From: Kluyvera ascorbata_C
Lineage (GTDB): Bacteria; Pseudomonadota; Gammaproteobacteria; Enterobacterales; Enterobacteriaceae
Assembly: GCF_044197065.1 (NCBI RefSeq)
Contig: NZ_JBIQOI010000008.1
Coordinates: 1 to 64,000, forward strand
Length of the DNA stretch: 64,000 bases
Direction: 5' to 3'
A program made the translations under genes and the position numbers. Every line of letters starts with the position of its first letter. Position 1 is the first letter of the stretch. Shown in pieces: positions 57,456-64,000 of this stretch. Under the pieces are notes generated by a model. That model did not search any database and had not been told where the DNA came from. It worked only from the letters and a program-made list of their open reading frames with translations.

Positions 57456-58649
57456 GTGTTTCAAAAAGTTGACGCCTATGCGGGCGACCCGATTCTTTCT
57501 TTAATGGAACGCTTTAAAGAAGATCCGCGCAGCGACAAAGTTAACCTCAGCATTGGCCTTTTTTATGACGAAAACGGCATTGTTCCGCAGCTGAAATCAG
57601 TGGCCGAGGCTGAAGCGCGCCTTAACGCGCAGCCGCATGGCGCGTCGCTGTACCTGCCGATGGAAGGGTTGAATAGCTACCGCCATACCGTAGCGCCGCT
57701 GCTGTTTGGCGCCGATCATCCGGTTCTCCAGCAACAGCGCGTGGCGACTATCCAAACCCTTGGCGGCTCCGGCGCGCTGAAAGTGGGCGCAGATTTCCTC
57801 AAACGTTACTTCCCGGATTCCGGCGTATGGGTCAGCGACCCGACCTGGGAAAACCATATCGCGATTTTTGAAGGCGCAGGCTTCGAGGTCGGCACTTACC
57901 CATGGTTTGATAGTGAAACCAACGGCGTACGCTACGACGCGCTGCTGGAAACGCTGAATACGTTGCCAGCGCGCAGCATCGTGCTGCTGCACCCGTGCTG
58001 CCACAACCCAACCGGTGCCGATCTCACGAATGCACAGTGGGACGGCGTGGTGGAAGCGCTGAAAGCGCGCGATCTCATCCCGTTCCTCGACATCGCCTAC
58101 CAGGGCTTTGGCGCAGGCATGGAAGAAGACGCGTATGCCATCCGCGCGATTGCCGACGCAGGCCTGCCGGCACTGGTCAGCAACTCGTTCTCCAAAATTT
58201 TCTCCCTGTACGGCGAGCGCGTCGGCGGCCTGTCGATTGTCTGTGAAGACAATGAAACCGCGCTGCGCGTGCTGGGCCAACTGAAAGCAACGGTACGCCG
58301 CAACTACTCCAGCCCGCCAAACTTCGGCGCGCAGATTGTGGCAGCGGTGCTTGGTGATGCTGAGCTGAAAGCCATGTGGCTGGCGGAAGTGGAAGGGATG
58401 CGCACCCGCATTCTGGATATGCGGCAGGCGCTGGTGAACGTGCTGAAAGAAGAAATGCCGAATGGTAACTTTGACTACCTGCTCAAACAGCGCGGGATGT
58501 TCAGCTACACCGGCCTGAGCGCCGCGCAGGTCGATCGCCTGCGCGATGAGTTTGGCGTCTACCTGATTGCCAGCGGCCGTATGTGCGCGGCGGGCCTCAA
58601 CAGCCGTAACGTCCAGCGTGTGGCCAAAGCCTTCGCAGCAGTGATGTAA
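57456..58649 (+). CDS. tyrB: Aromatic amino acid aminotransferase TyrB
   Basis: TyrB transaminates aromatic keto acids and also leucine and aspartate, using PLP. The 397 residues equal E. coli when started at GTG 57456, with GGAG 7 bases upstream (then FQKVDAYAGDPIL). The PLP lysine is in SNSFSKIFSLYGERVGG near residue 247, and the substrate Arg is in the C-terminal ASGRMCAAGLN. TyrR control is known in E. coli. Confidence 0.97.
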   Translation: MFQKVDAYAGDPILSLMERFKEDPRSDKVNLSIGLFYDENGIVPQLKSVAEAEARLNAQPHGASLYLPMEGLNSYRHTVAPLLFGADHPVLQQQRVATIQTLGGSGALKVGADFLKRYFPDSGVWVSDPTWENHIAIFEGAGFEVGTYPWFDSETNGVRYDALLETLNTLPARSIVLLHPCCHNPTGADLTNAQWDGVVEALKARDLIPFLDIAYQGFGAGMEEDAYAIRAIADAGLPALVSNSFSKIFSLYGERVGGLSIVCEDNETALRVLGQLKATVRRNYSSPPNFGAQIVAAVLGDAELKAMWLAEVEGMRTRILDMRQALVNVLKEEMPNGNFDYLLKQRGMFSYTGLSAAQVDRLRDEFGVYLIASGRMCAAGLNSRNVQRVAKAFAAVM

Positions 58650-58658
58650 GTGAGTACT

Positions 58659-58698
58659 CACGCTGGCTTGGAGGTATATTCTGAGCCAGCGTGCTTTC
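58659..58698 (+). terminator. tyrB terminator
   Basis: A 10-bp stem CACGCTGGCT / AGCCAGCGTG with a 15-base loop is followed by CTTTC. The T run is weak. Confidence 0.6.
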
Positions 58699-58849
58699 AA
58701 AGCATCAAACTGTGATCCCCTTACTTTTTTCAGGATTATTCTGAGATAAACCTTTCAATCGTATCCCTCAGACGGTAAGGTCAGCTGTGCTTTTATTTGA
58801 AGCAACACTCACTTTATTACAATAACGACTCGACGAATTAAGGGAAAAC

Positions 58850-59563
58850 ATGCGCAAGATCACGCAAGCTCTCAGTGCCGTCTGCTTGTTATTTGCACTG
58901 AATGCTTCGGTGACGGCTCACGCCTCGTCACCTTCTCCGCTCTATCCAGGCACCGACGTTGCGAAGCTGGCCCAACAGGCCCCTATCCACTGGGTTTCCG
59001 TGGCGCAAATTGAAAACAGCCTGATGGGCCATCCGCCAATGGCGGTCGGTTTTGATATCGACGACACCGTTCTGTTCTCAAGCCCAGGCTTCTGGCGCGG
59101 GCAAAGAACCTATTCTCCAGACAGCCAGGACTACCTGAAGAACCCAGAGTTCTGGGAAAAAATGAATAACGGCTGGGACGCGTTCAGCATCCCGAAAGAA
59201 GTGGCCCGTTCGCTGATTGCGATGCACGTGAAGCGCGGCGACAGCATCTACTTCGTGACCGGTCGTAGCCAGACCAAAACGGAAACCGTTTCTAAAACGC
59301 TGCAGGATGATTTCCTGATCCCCGGTGCGAACATGAACCCGGTGATTTTTGCCGGTGATGAGCCAGGCCAGAACACCAAGACCCAGTGGCTGAAAGAGAA
59401 GAACATCAGAGTGTTCTACGGTGATTCCGATAACGACATCACCGCCGCGCGTGAAGTAGGAGCCCGCGGTATCCGCGTCCTGCGCGCCTCTAACTCGACC
59501 TATCGCCCGCTGCCACAGGCCGGTGCATTTAACGAAGAAGTGATCGTTAACTCCGAGTACTAA
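58850..59563 (+). CDS. aphA: Class B acid phosphatase AphA
   Basis: AphA is a periplasmic, metal-dependent DDDD phosphatase that dephosphorylates nucleotides and other organic phosphates. The 237 residues equal E. coli. The signal peptide ends near AHAS. The nucleophile motif is FDIDDTVLFSSPGFW near residue 69 and the second Asp pair is in YGDSDNDITAA. It follows the pattern AAGGGAAAAC ahead of the ATG. E. coli has yjbQ after aphA; here it is missing. Confidence 0.97.
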   Translation: MRKITQALSAVCLLFALNASVTAHASSPSPLYPGTDVAKLAQQAPIHWVSVAQIENSLMGHPPMAVGFDIDDTVLFSSPGFWRGQRTYSPDSQDYLKNPEFWEKMNNGWDAFSIPKEVARSLIAMHVKRGDSIYFVTGRSQTKTETVSKTLQDDFLIPGANMNPVIFAGDEPGQNTKTQWLKEKNIRVFYGDSDNDITAAREVGARGIRVLRASNSTYRPLPQAGAFNEEVIVNSEY

Positions 59564-59574
59564 CGGCAAACCGT

Positions 59575-59657
59575 TGTAGGCCGGATAAGGCGTTTACGCC
59601 GCCATCCGGCAATCTGCTGTATGCTGCCGGATGGCGCTTCGCTTATCCGGCCTACCA
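59575..59657. repeat. REP pair between aphA and yjbR
   Basis: GTAGGCCGGATAAGGCGTTT, GCCGCCATCCGGCAATCTGC and GCCGGATGGCGCTTCGCTTA with TCCGGCCTAC make two inverted REP units where E. coli carries yjbQ. Confidence 0.9.
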
Positions 59658-59785
59658 CTTGCACCAATAAATGATGCTTTTTTAGTCAAAAACAGTCGCT
59701 GAAAGGTTTATCCTTTCGGCGTCTTGTTGCACACTGATATGATGCTTTTTTGCACAACGTGGTTTGCGAGACTGAGGAGTATAAA

Positions 59786-60145
59786 ATGATGACCAGTTCG
59801 GATCTTCTGCAGTACTGCATGGCGAAGCGTGGCGCGGAACAAAGCGTACACAGTGACTGGAAGGCAACACAAATTAAAGTCGCCGATGTGCTGTTTGCGA
59901 TGGTGAAGGATGTTGAAGACCGCCCGGCGGTATCGCTGAAAACCAGCCCCGAACTGGCAGAGCTGCTGCGCCAGCAGCATAAAGACGTTCGCCCAAGCCG
60001 CCATCTCAATAAAGCGCACTGGAGCACCGTCTACCTGGACGGCTCGCTGCCAGGCTCACAAATTTACTATCTGGTGGATGCGTCGTATAAGCTGGCGCTG
60101 GATCTGCTGCCGGAAACGCTCCGACAGCAGATGTACTCTGATTAA
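59786..60145 (+). CDS. yjbR: MmcQ/YjbR-family protein YjbR
   Basis: The 119-residue protein matches E. coli YjbR (PSRHLNKAHWSTVYLDGSLP), a CyaY-like fold protein with a double-wing DNA-binding motif and no settled role. AGGAG lies 6 bases before ATG 59786; the next ATG (59789) matches the E. coli start. Its last four bases overlap the end of the convergent uvrA. Confidence 0.92.
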   Translation: MMTSSDLLQYCMAKRGAEQSVHSDWKATQIKVADVLFAMVKDVEDRPAVSLKTSPELAELLRQQHKDVRPSRHLNKAHWSTVYLDGSLPGSQIYYLVDASYKLALDLLPETLRQQMYSD

Positions 60146-62967
60146 CCCAGCAGAGGCTTAAGGAAACGAGCCGTGTGCGAGGCTTCACAGTTCGCCACCG
60201 TTTCTGGCGTCCCGGATACGAGGATTTCACCGCCGCCGCTGCCGCCTTCTGGACCGAGATCGACAATCCAGTCCGCGGTCTTAATCACGTCCAGGTTGTG
60301 CTCGATAACCACAATGGTGTTGCCCTGATCTCTGAGCTGATGCAGTACTTCCAGCAGTTGCTGGATGTCGGCAAAGTGCAGGCCGGTGGTCGGTTCATCC
60401 AGAATATACAGCGTCTGACCGGTACCGCGTTTTGACAGCTCGCGCGCCAGCTTCACGCGCTGGGCTTCACCGCCGGAAAGCGTCGTTGCCGACTGGCCAA
60501 GACGGATGTAAGTCAGGCCAACGTCCATCAGCGTTTGCAGCTTACGCGCCAGCGCCGGAACGGCATCGAAGAACTCACGCGCCTCTTCAATGGTCATATC
60601 CAGCACTTCGTGGATAGTCTTGCCCTTGTACTTAATCTCCAGCGTTTCGCGGTTATAGCGCTTGCCTTTGCACTGGTCGCACGGCACGTAGATATCCGGC
60701 AGGAAGTGCATTTCGACTTTGATCACGCCATCGCCCTGACAGGCTTCACAGCGACCGCCGCGGACGTTAAAGCTGAAACGGCCCGGCGTATAGCCGCGTG
60801 AACGCGACTCTGGCACACCCGCAAACAGCTCACGTACTGGCGTAAAGACGCCGGTATAGGTGGCTGGGTTTGAACGCGGCGTACGGCCAATCGGGCTCTG
60901 GTCGATATCGATAACTTTATCGAAATGCTCCAGCCCCTGAACGTCGCGGTATGGTGCCGGTTCAGCAATAGTTGCACCGTTTAATTGCGTCTGCGCAATC
61001 GGGAACAACGTATCGTTAATCAGCGTTGATTTACCGGAACCGGACACACCGGTGATGCAGGTAAACAGGCCGACCGGCAGCGTCAGGGTCACGTCTTTCA
61101 GGTTGTTACCCGTGGCGCCCGTCAGCTTAAGCACTTTTTCCGGGTTCGCCGGAACGCGGTTTTTCGGCACTTCAATTTTGCGTTTCCCGCTCATGAACTG
61201 CCCGGTTAACGACTCCGGCACCGCCATAATGTCGTCCAGCGTCCCTTCAGCCACTACCTGACCACCGTGAACACCCGCGCCTGGGCCGATATCGATAACG
61301 TGGTCGGCGGCGCGAATCGCATCTTCATCGTGTTCAACCACAATCACCGTGTTGCCAAGGTTACGCAGGTGAATCAGCGTGCCGAGCAGACGTTCGTTGT
61401 CGCGCTGGTGCAAGCCGATAGACGGTTCATCCAGCACATACATCACGCCAACCAGCCCCGCGCCAATCTGGCTTGCCAGACGGATACGCTGCGCCTCGCC
61501 GCCGGAGAGGGTCTCTGCGGAACGGGAGAGGGTCAGGTAGTTCAGACCGACGTTGACCAGGAACTTCAGACGGTCACCAATCTCTTTCAGCACTTTTTCC
61601 GCGATTTGCGCACGCTGGCCGGAGAGCTTCAGGTTATTGAAGAAGTCCATGGCGTGGCCGATGCTCATATCTGAGATAGTCGGCAGCGGCGTATTTTCGA
61701 CGTAAACGTGACGCGCTTCGCGACGCAGACGGGTACCGTCGCAGCTGGCGCACGGACGGTTGCTGATGAACTTCGCCAGCTCCTCACGTACCGCGCTGGA
61801 TTCCGTCTCTTTATAGCGGCGCTCCATGTTGTGCAGCACGCCTTCAAACGGATGGCGGCGCACGGACGTATCGCCACGGTCGTTGATGTATTTGAATTCA
61901 ATCGACTCTTTGCCGGAGCCGTAGAGAATGGCTTTCTGCGCTACCGCGCCGAGGCTTTCCCACGGGGCTTCGACGTCGAACTCGTAATGTTCCGCCAGCG
62001 ACTTCAGCATCTGGAAGTAATAGAAGTTACGACGATCCCAGCCGCGAATCGCGCCGCCGGCCAGCGACAGTTCTGGATTCTGAATCACGCGGTCAGGGTC
62101 GAAATACTGCTGTACGCCAAGGCCGTCGCAGGTTGGGCACGCGCCTGCCGGGTTGTTGAACGAGAACAGACGTGGCTCAAGCTCGCGCATGCTGTAGCCG
62201 CAAATCGGGCAGGCGAAGTTGGCGGAGAACAGCAGCTCTTCCGCTTTCGGGTCGTCCATATCGGCGACCACCGCCGTGCCGCCGGAGAGCTCCAGCGCGG
62301 TTTCAAACGATTCCGCCAGACGTTGCGTCAGGTCATCGCGCACTTTAAATCGGTCAATCACCACTTCGATGGTGTGTTTCTTTTGCAGCTCGAGCTTCGG
62401 TGGATCGGACAGGTCGCAGACTTCGCCGTCGATGCGCGCGCGGATATAGCCCTGGCTTGCCAGGTTCTCCAGCGTTTTGGTGTGCTCGCCCTTACGTTCT
62501 TTAATGATCGGGGCCAGCAGCATCAGGCGTTTGCCCTCCGGCTGCGACAGCACGTTATCGACCATCTGGCTGACGGTTTGCGCCGCCAGCGGCACGTCGT
62601 GATCCGGACAGCGCGGCTCGCCTACGCGAGCGTAAAGCAGACGCAGGTAGTCGTGGATTTCGGTAATGGTACCGACCGTCGAACGCGGGTTGTGTGACGT
62701 CGACTTCTGCTCGATAGAAATCGCAGGCGACAGCCCTTCAATATGATCGACATCCGGCTTTTCCATCAGCGACAGGAACTGGCGCGCATAGGCAGAAAGC
62801 GATTCTACATAGCGACGCTGCCCTTCGGCATAGAGGGTGTCAAAAGCCAGTGAGGATTTGCCAGACCCGGACAGCCCGGTGACGACAATCAGTTTGTCGC
62901 GAGGGATGACGAGGTTGATGTTTTTGAGATTATGGGTGCGGGCGCCCCGAACTTCGATCTTATCCAT
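60142..62967 (-). CDS. uvrA: Excinuclease ABC subunit UvrA
   Basis: UvrA finds bulky DNA lesions and loads UvrB in nucleotide excision repair. The 941 residues are one more than in E. coli. Two ABC modules are visible: Walker A GLSGSGKSSL near residue 31 and GVSGSGKSTL near residue 640, each with LSGGEAQR. Zinc modules are at CPICGYS and at CEACQGDG with CDQCKGKR. A LexA box lies in the shared promoter with ssb. Confidence 0.98.
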   Translation of the reverse strand: MDKIEVRGARTHNLKNINLVIPRDKLIVVTGLSGSGKSSLAFDTLYAEGQRRYVESLSAYARQFLSLMEKPDVDHIEGLSPAISIEQKSTSHNPRSTVGTITEIHDYLRLLYARVGEPRCPDHDVPLAAQTVSQMVDNVLSQPEGKRLMLLAPIIKERKGEHTKTLENLASQGYIRARIDGEVCDLSDPPKLELQKKHTIEVVIDRFKVRDDLTQRLAESFETALELSGGTAVVADMDDPKAEELLFSANFACPICGYSMRELEPRLFSFNNPAGACPTCDGLGVQQYFDPDRVIQNPELSLAGGAIRGWDRRNFYYFQMLKSLAEHYEFDVEAPWESLGAVAQKAILYGSGKESIEFKYINDRGDTSVRRHPFEGVLHNMERRYKETESSAVREELAKFISNRPCASCDGTRLRREARHVYVENTPLPTISDMSIGHAMDFFNNLKLSGQRAQIAEKVLKEIGDRLKFLVNVGLNYLTLSRSAETLSGGEAQRIRLASQIGAGLVGVMYVLDEPSIGLHQRDNERLLGTLIHLRNLGNTVIVVEHDEDAIRAADHVIDIGPGAGVHGGQVVAEGTLDDIMAVPESLTGQFMSGKRKIEVPKNRVPANPEKVLKLTGATGNNLKDVTLTLPVGLFTCITGVSGSGKSTLINDTLFPIAQTQLNGATIAEPAPYRDVQGLEHFDKVIDIDQSPIGRTPRSNPATYTGVFTPVRELFAGVPESRSRGYTPGRFSFNVRGGRCEACQGDGVIKVEMHFLPDIYVPCDQCKGKRYNRETLEIKYKGKTIHEVLDMTIEEAREFFDAVPALARKLQTLMDVGLTYIRLGQSATTLSGGEAQRVKLARELSKRGTGQTLYILDEPTTGLHFADIQQLLEVLHQLRDQGNTIVVIEHNLDVIKTADWIVDLGPEGGSGGGEILVSGTPETVANCEASHTARFLKPLLG

Positions 62968-63055
62968 TCACCTTTCCCGGTAGAGGAGATACACGGATTG
63001 CCTGGTTTGTTAGAAGGACAAACGGCAGAAACGGCTAATTATGACACAACTTAAC

Positions 63056-63071
63056 CTGAATGAATATACAG
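63056..63071. promoter_or_regulatory. LexA (SOS) box of uvrA / ssb
   Basis: CTGAATGAATATACAG fits CTG-N10-CAG. On the minus strand it reads as the E. coli uvrA box. It lies 89 bases from uvrA and 151 bases from ssb. Confidence 0.9.
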
Positions 63072-63221
63072 TATTGGAATGCCGATTGCGGATGCCGATG
63101 AAAATTGCAGCGGGATAAGATGTTTAGTGGAATACAGCTCGCGGCTATCAAAATACCGTCTGGAAATGATACACTGGCGCGTTTACACTTAACCAAGATT
63201 CATATTTCAGGAGAGACAAAC

Positions 63222-63749
63222 ATGGCCAGCAGAGGCGTAAACAAGGTGATTCTCGTCGGTAACCTGGGCCAGGACCCGGAAGTGCGCTACATGCCGAATG
63301 GTGGCGCAGTTGCCAACATTACGCTGGCGACTTCCGAATCCTGGCGCGACAAAGCGACCGGTGAAATGAAAGAGCAGACTGAATGGCACCGCGTTGTGTT
63401 GTTCGGTAAGCTGGCGGAAGTAGCAGGCGAATACCTGCGTAAAGGCTCTCAGGTTTATATCGAAGGCCAGCTGCGTACCCGCAAATGGACCGATCAGTCC
63501 GGCGCTGAAAAATACACCACCGAAGTCGTGGTTAACGTTGGCGGCACCATGCAGATGCTGGGTGGCCGTCAGGGCGGTGGCGCACCGGCAGGTGGCGGCC
63601 AGCAGCAGCAGGGCGGTTGGGGTCAGCCTCAGCAGCCACAGGGCGGCAACCAGTTCAGCGGCGGCGCGCAGTCTCGTCCGCAGCAGCAGTCCGCTCCGGC
63701 ACCGTCTAACGAACCGCCGATGGACTTCGATGACGATATCCCGTTCTGA
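63222..63749 (+). CDS. ssb: Single-stranded DNA-binding protein
   Basis: SSB coats single-stranded DNA in replication, repair and recombination. The 175 residues start MASRGVNKVILVGNLGQDPE after CAGGAGAG. The OB fold covers residues 1-112. The Gly/Gln/Pro-rich linker is followed by the acidic tip MDFDDDIPF that recruits partner proteins. The frame extends upstream to 63105 without support. Confidence 0.98.
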   Translation: MASRGVNKVILVGNLGQDPEVRYMPNGGAVANITLATSESWRDKATGEMKEQTEWHRVVLFGKLAEVAGEYLRKGSQVYIEGQLRTRKWTDQSGAEKYTTEVVVNVGGTMQMLGGRQGGGAPAGGGQQQQGGWGQPQQPQGGNQFSGGAQSRPQQQSAPAPSNEPPMDFDDDIPF

Positions 63750-63784
63750 TTTATCGCCGTCCCGACGGCCTTGATCAAAACGAC

Positions 63785-63812
63785 AAAAAACCCTGCTCCG
63801 GCAGGGTTTTTG
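63785..63812 (+). terminator. ssb terminator
   Basis: The stem AACCCTGC / GCAGGGTT with a TCCG loop is followed by TTTTG and a second T run. Confidence 0.9.
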
Positions 63813-63933
63813 CTTTTTTAGTACGCACCATCAGACCACATCGGCACCGCTTCGGTGCGAACATTGCCCCGCGTTAATCTTCTCTTTTTCTGTTCCATTC
63901 ACATAACCTCAAGATAATTAACAAAAATAACAG

Positions 63934-63949
63934 TTGGCACGCTTTGTGC
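63934..63949 (+). promoter_or_regulatory. Sigma-54-type promoter at the right edge
   Basis: TTGGCACGCTTTGTGC has the -24 GG and the -12 GC at the required 10-base gap and a full TGGCAC block. It lies 40 bases before an ATG that opens the next gene. Confidence 0.7.
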
Positions 63950-63977
63950 CTACATCTGTGTATACACTCATGTAGGC
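63948..63977. promoter_or_regulatory. 30-bp palindrome over the expected transcript start
   Basis: Outer arms GCCTACAT and ATGTAGGC flank an inner perfect palindrome GTGTATACAC, with only the two bases between arm and core breaking symmetry on each side. It starts at the -12 element of the sigma-54-type promoter and ends 12 bases before the next ATG. Confidence 0.65.
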
Positions 63978-63989
63978 AAGGTGCAGACG

Positions 63990-64000
63990 ATGACTCAAAT
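63990..64000 (+). CDS. Start of an unidentified gene (partial)
   Basis: ATGACTCAAAT opens a frame that leaves the window after three full codons (Met-Thr-Gln). AAGGTG lies upstream at a suitable distance. The gene cannot be identified; it appears to depend on sigma-54. Confidence 0.45.

Overview
This window is chromosomal DNA from a member of the Enterobacteriaceae that is close to Escherichia, Salmonella, Citrobacter and Enterobacter but is not E. coli K-12. The backbone follows the E. coli 90-92 min order almost gene for gene: 5S rRNA end, yjaB, metA, aceBAK, iclR, metH, yjbB, pepE, rluF, yjbD, lysC, pgi, yjbEFGH, psiE, malGFE/malK-lamB-malM, ubiCA, plsB, dgkA, lexA-dinF, yjbJ, zur, dusA, pspG, qor, dnaB, alr, tyrB, aphA, yjbR, uvrA, ssb. 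Several E. coli genes are absent (yjaA, arpA, xylE, yjbL, yjbM, yjbQ), and accessory blocks occupy some of the same junctions. Many intergenic gaps carry REP-type palindromes, and a second palindrome family rich in GAGAGGG/CCCTCTCC occurs after yjbH and between malE and malF.

Region by region: 1-6.9 kb holds the end of an rrn operon, methionine entry (metA with four tandem met boxes) and the glyoxylate bypass (aceB, aceA, aceK). 6.9-13.4 kb holds iclR, the B12-dependent methionine synthase metH and the phosphate exporter yjbB. 13.5-17.5 kb holds pepE, an accessory pair (HI0607-type shikimate dehydrogenase-like protein plus SorC-family regulator, with two near-identical palindromes upstream), then rluF and yjbD. 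17.7-22.3 kb holds a PanS-like transporter, lysC with its lysine riboswitch, and pgi. 22.6-26.4 kb is the yjbEFGH exopolysaccharide-associated operon. 26.5-29.9 kb is accessory: a hexapeptide acetyltransferase, then an operon of cysteine desulfidase-like, AzlC, AzlD and RidA genes. 30.3-38.7 kb is psiE and the maltose regulon. 38.9-46.3 kb is ubiquinone, phospholipid, SOS and zinc-homeostasis housekeeping. 46.4-49.0 kb is accessory: a cupin, a TraF-like outer-membrane protein and a HicAB toxin-antitoxin pair next to dusA. 49.1-54.3 kb is dusA to alr. 54.3-57.3 kb is an accessory six-gene operon. 57.5-64.0 kb is tyrB to ssb, then a sigma-54-type promoter and the first codons of the next gene.

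The strongest candidate for an undescribed system is the minus-strand operon between alr and tyrB (57250 down to 54314). It encodes two DUF2589-like proteins, a T4-type endolysin with an intact E-D-T catalytic triad but no signal peptide, a secreted barnase-fold protein that lacks the barnase catalytic residues, and two small three-helix membrane proteins that look like holins. No capsid, tail or integrase genes are nearby, so it looks like a fixed cellular lysis, secretion or defence cassette and not a prophage. Other points worth following are the cysteine-desulfidase/AzlCD/RidA operon, an AceK whose C-terminus is encoded by a REP element, the swap of repeat family in the malE-malF gap, the paired SorC-type palindromes and the sigma-54 promoter with a 30-bp palindrome at the right edge.
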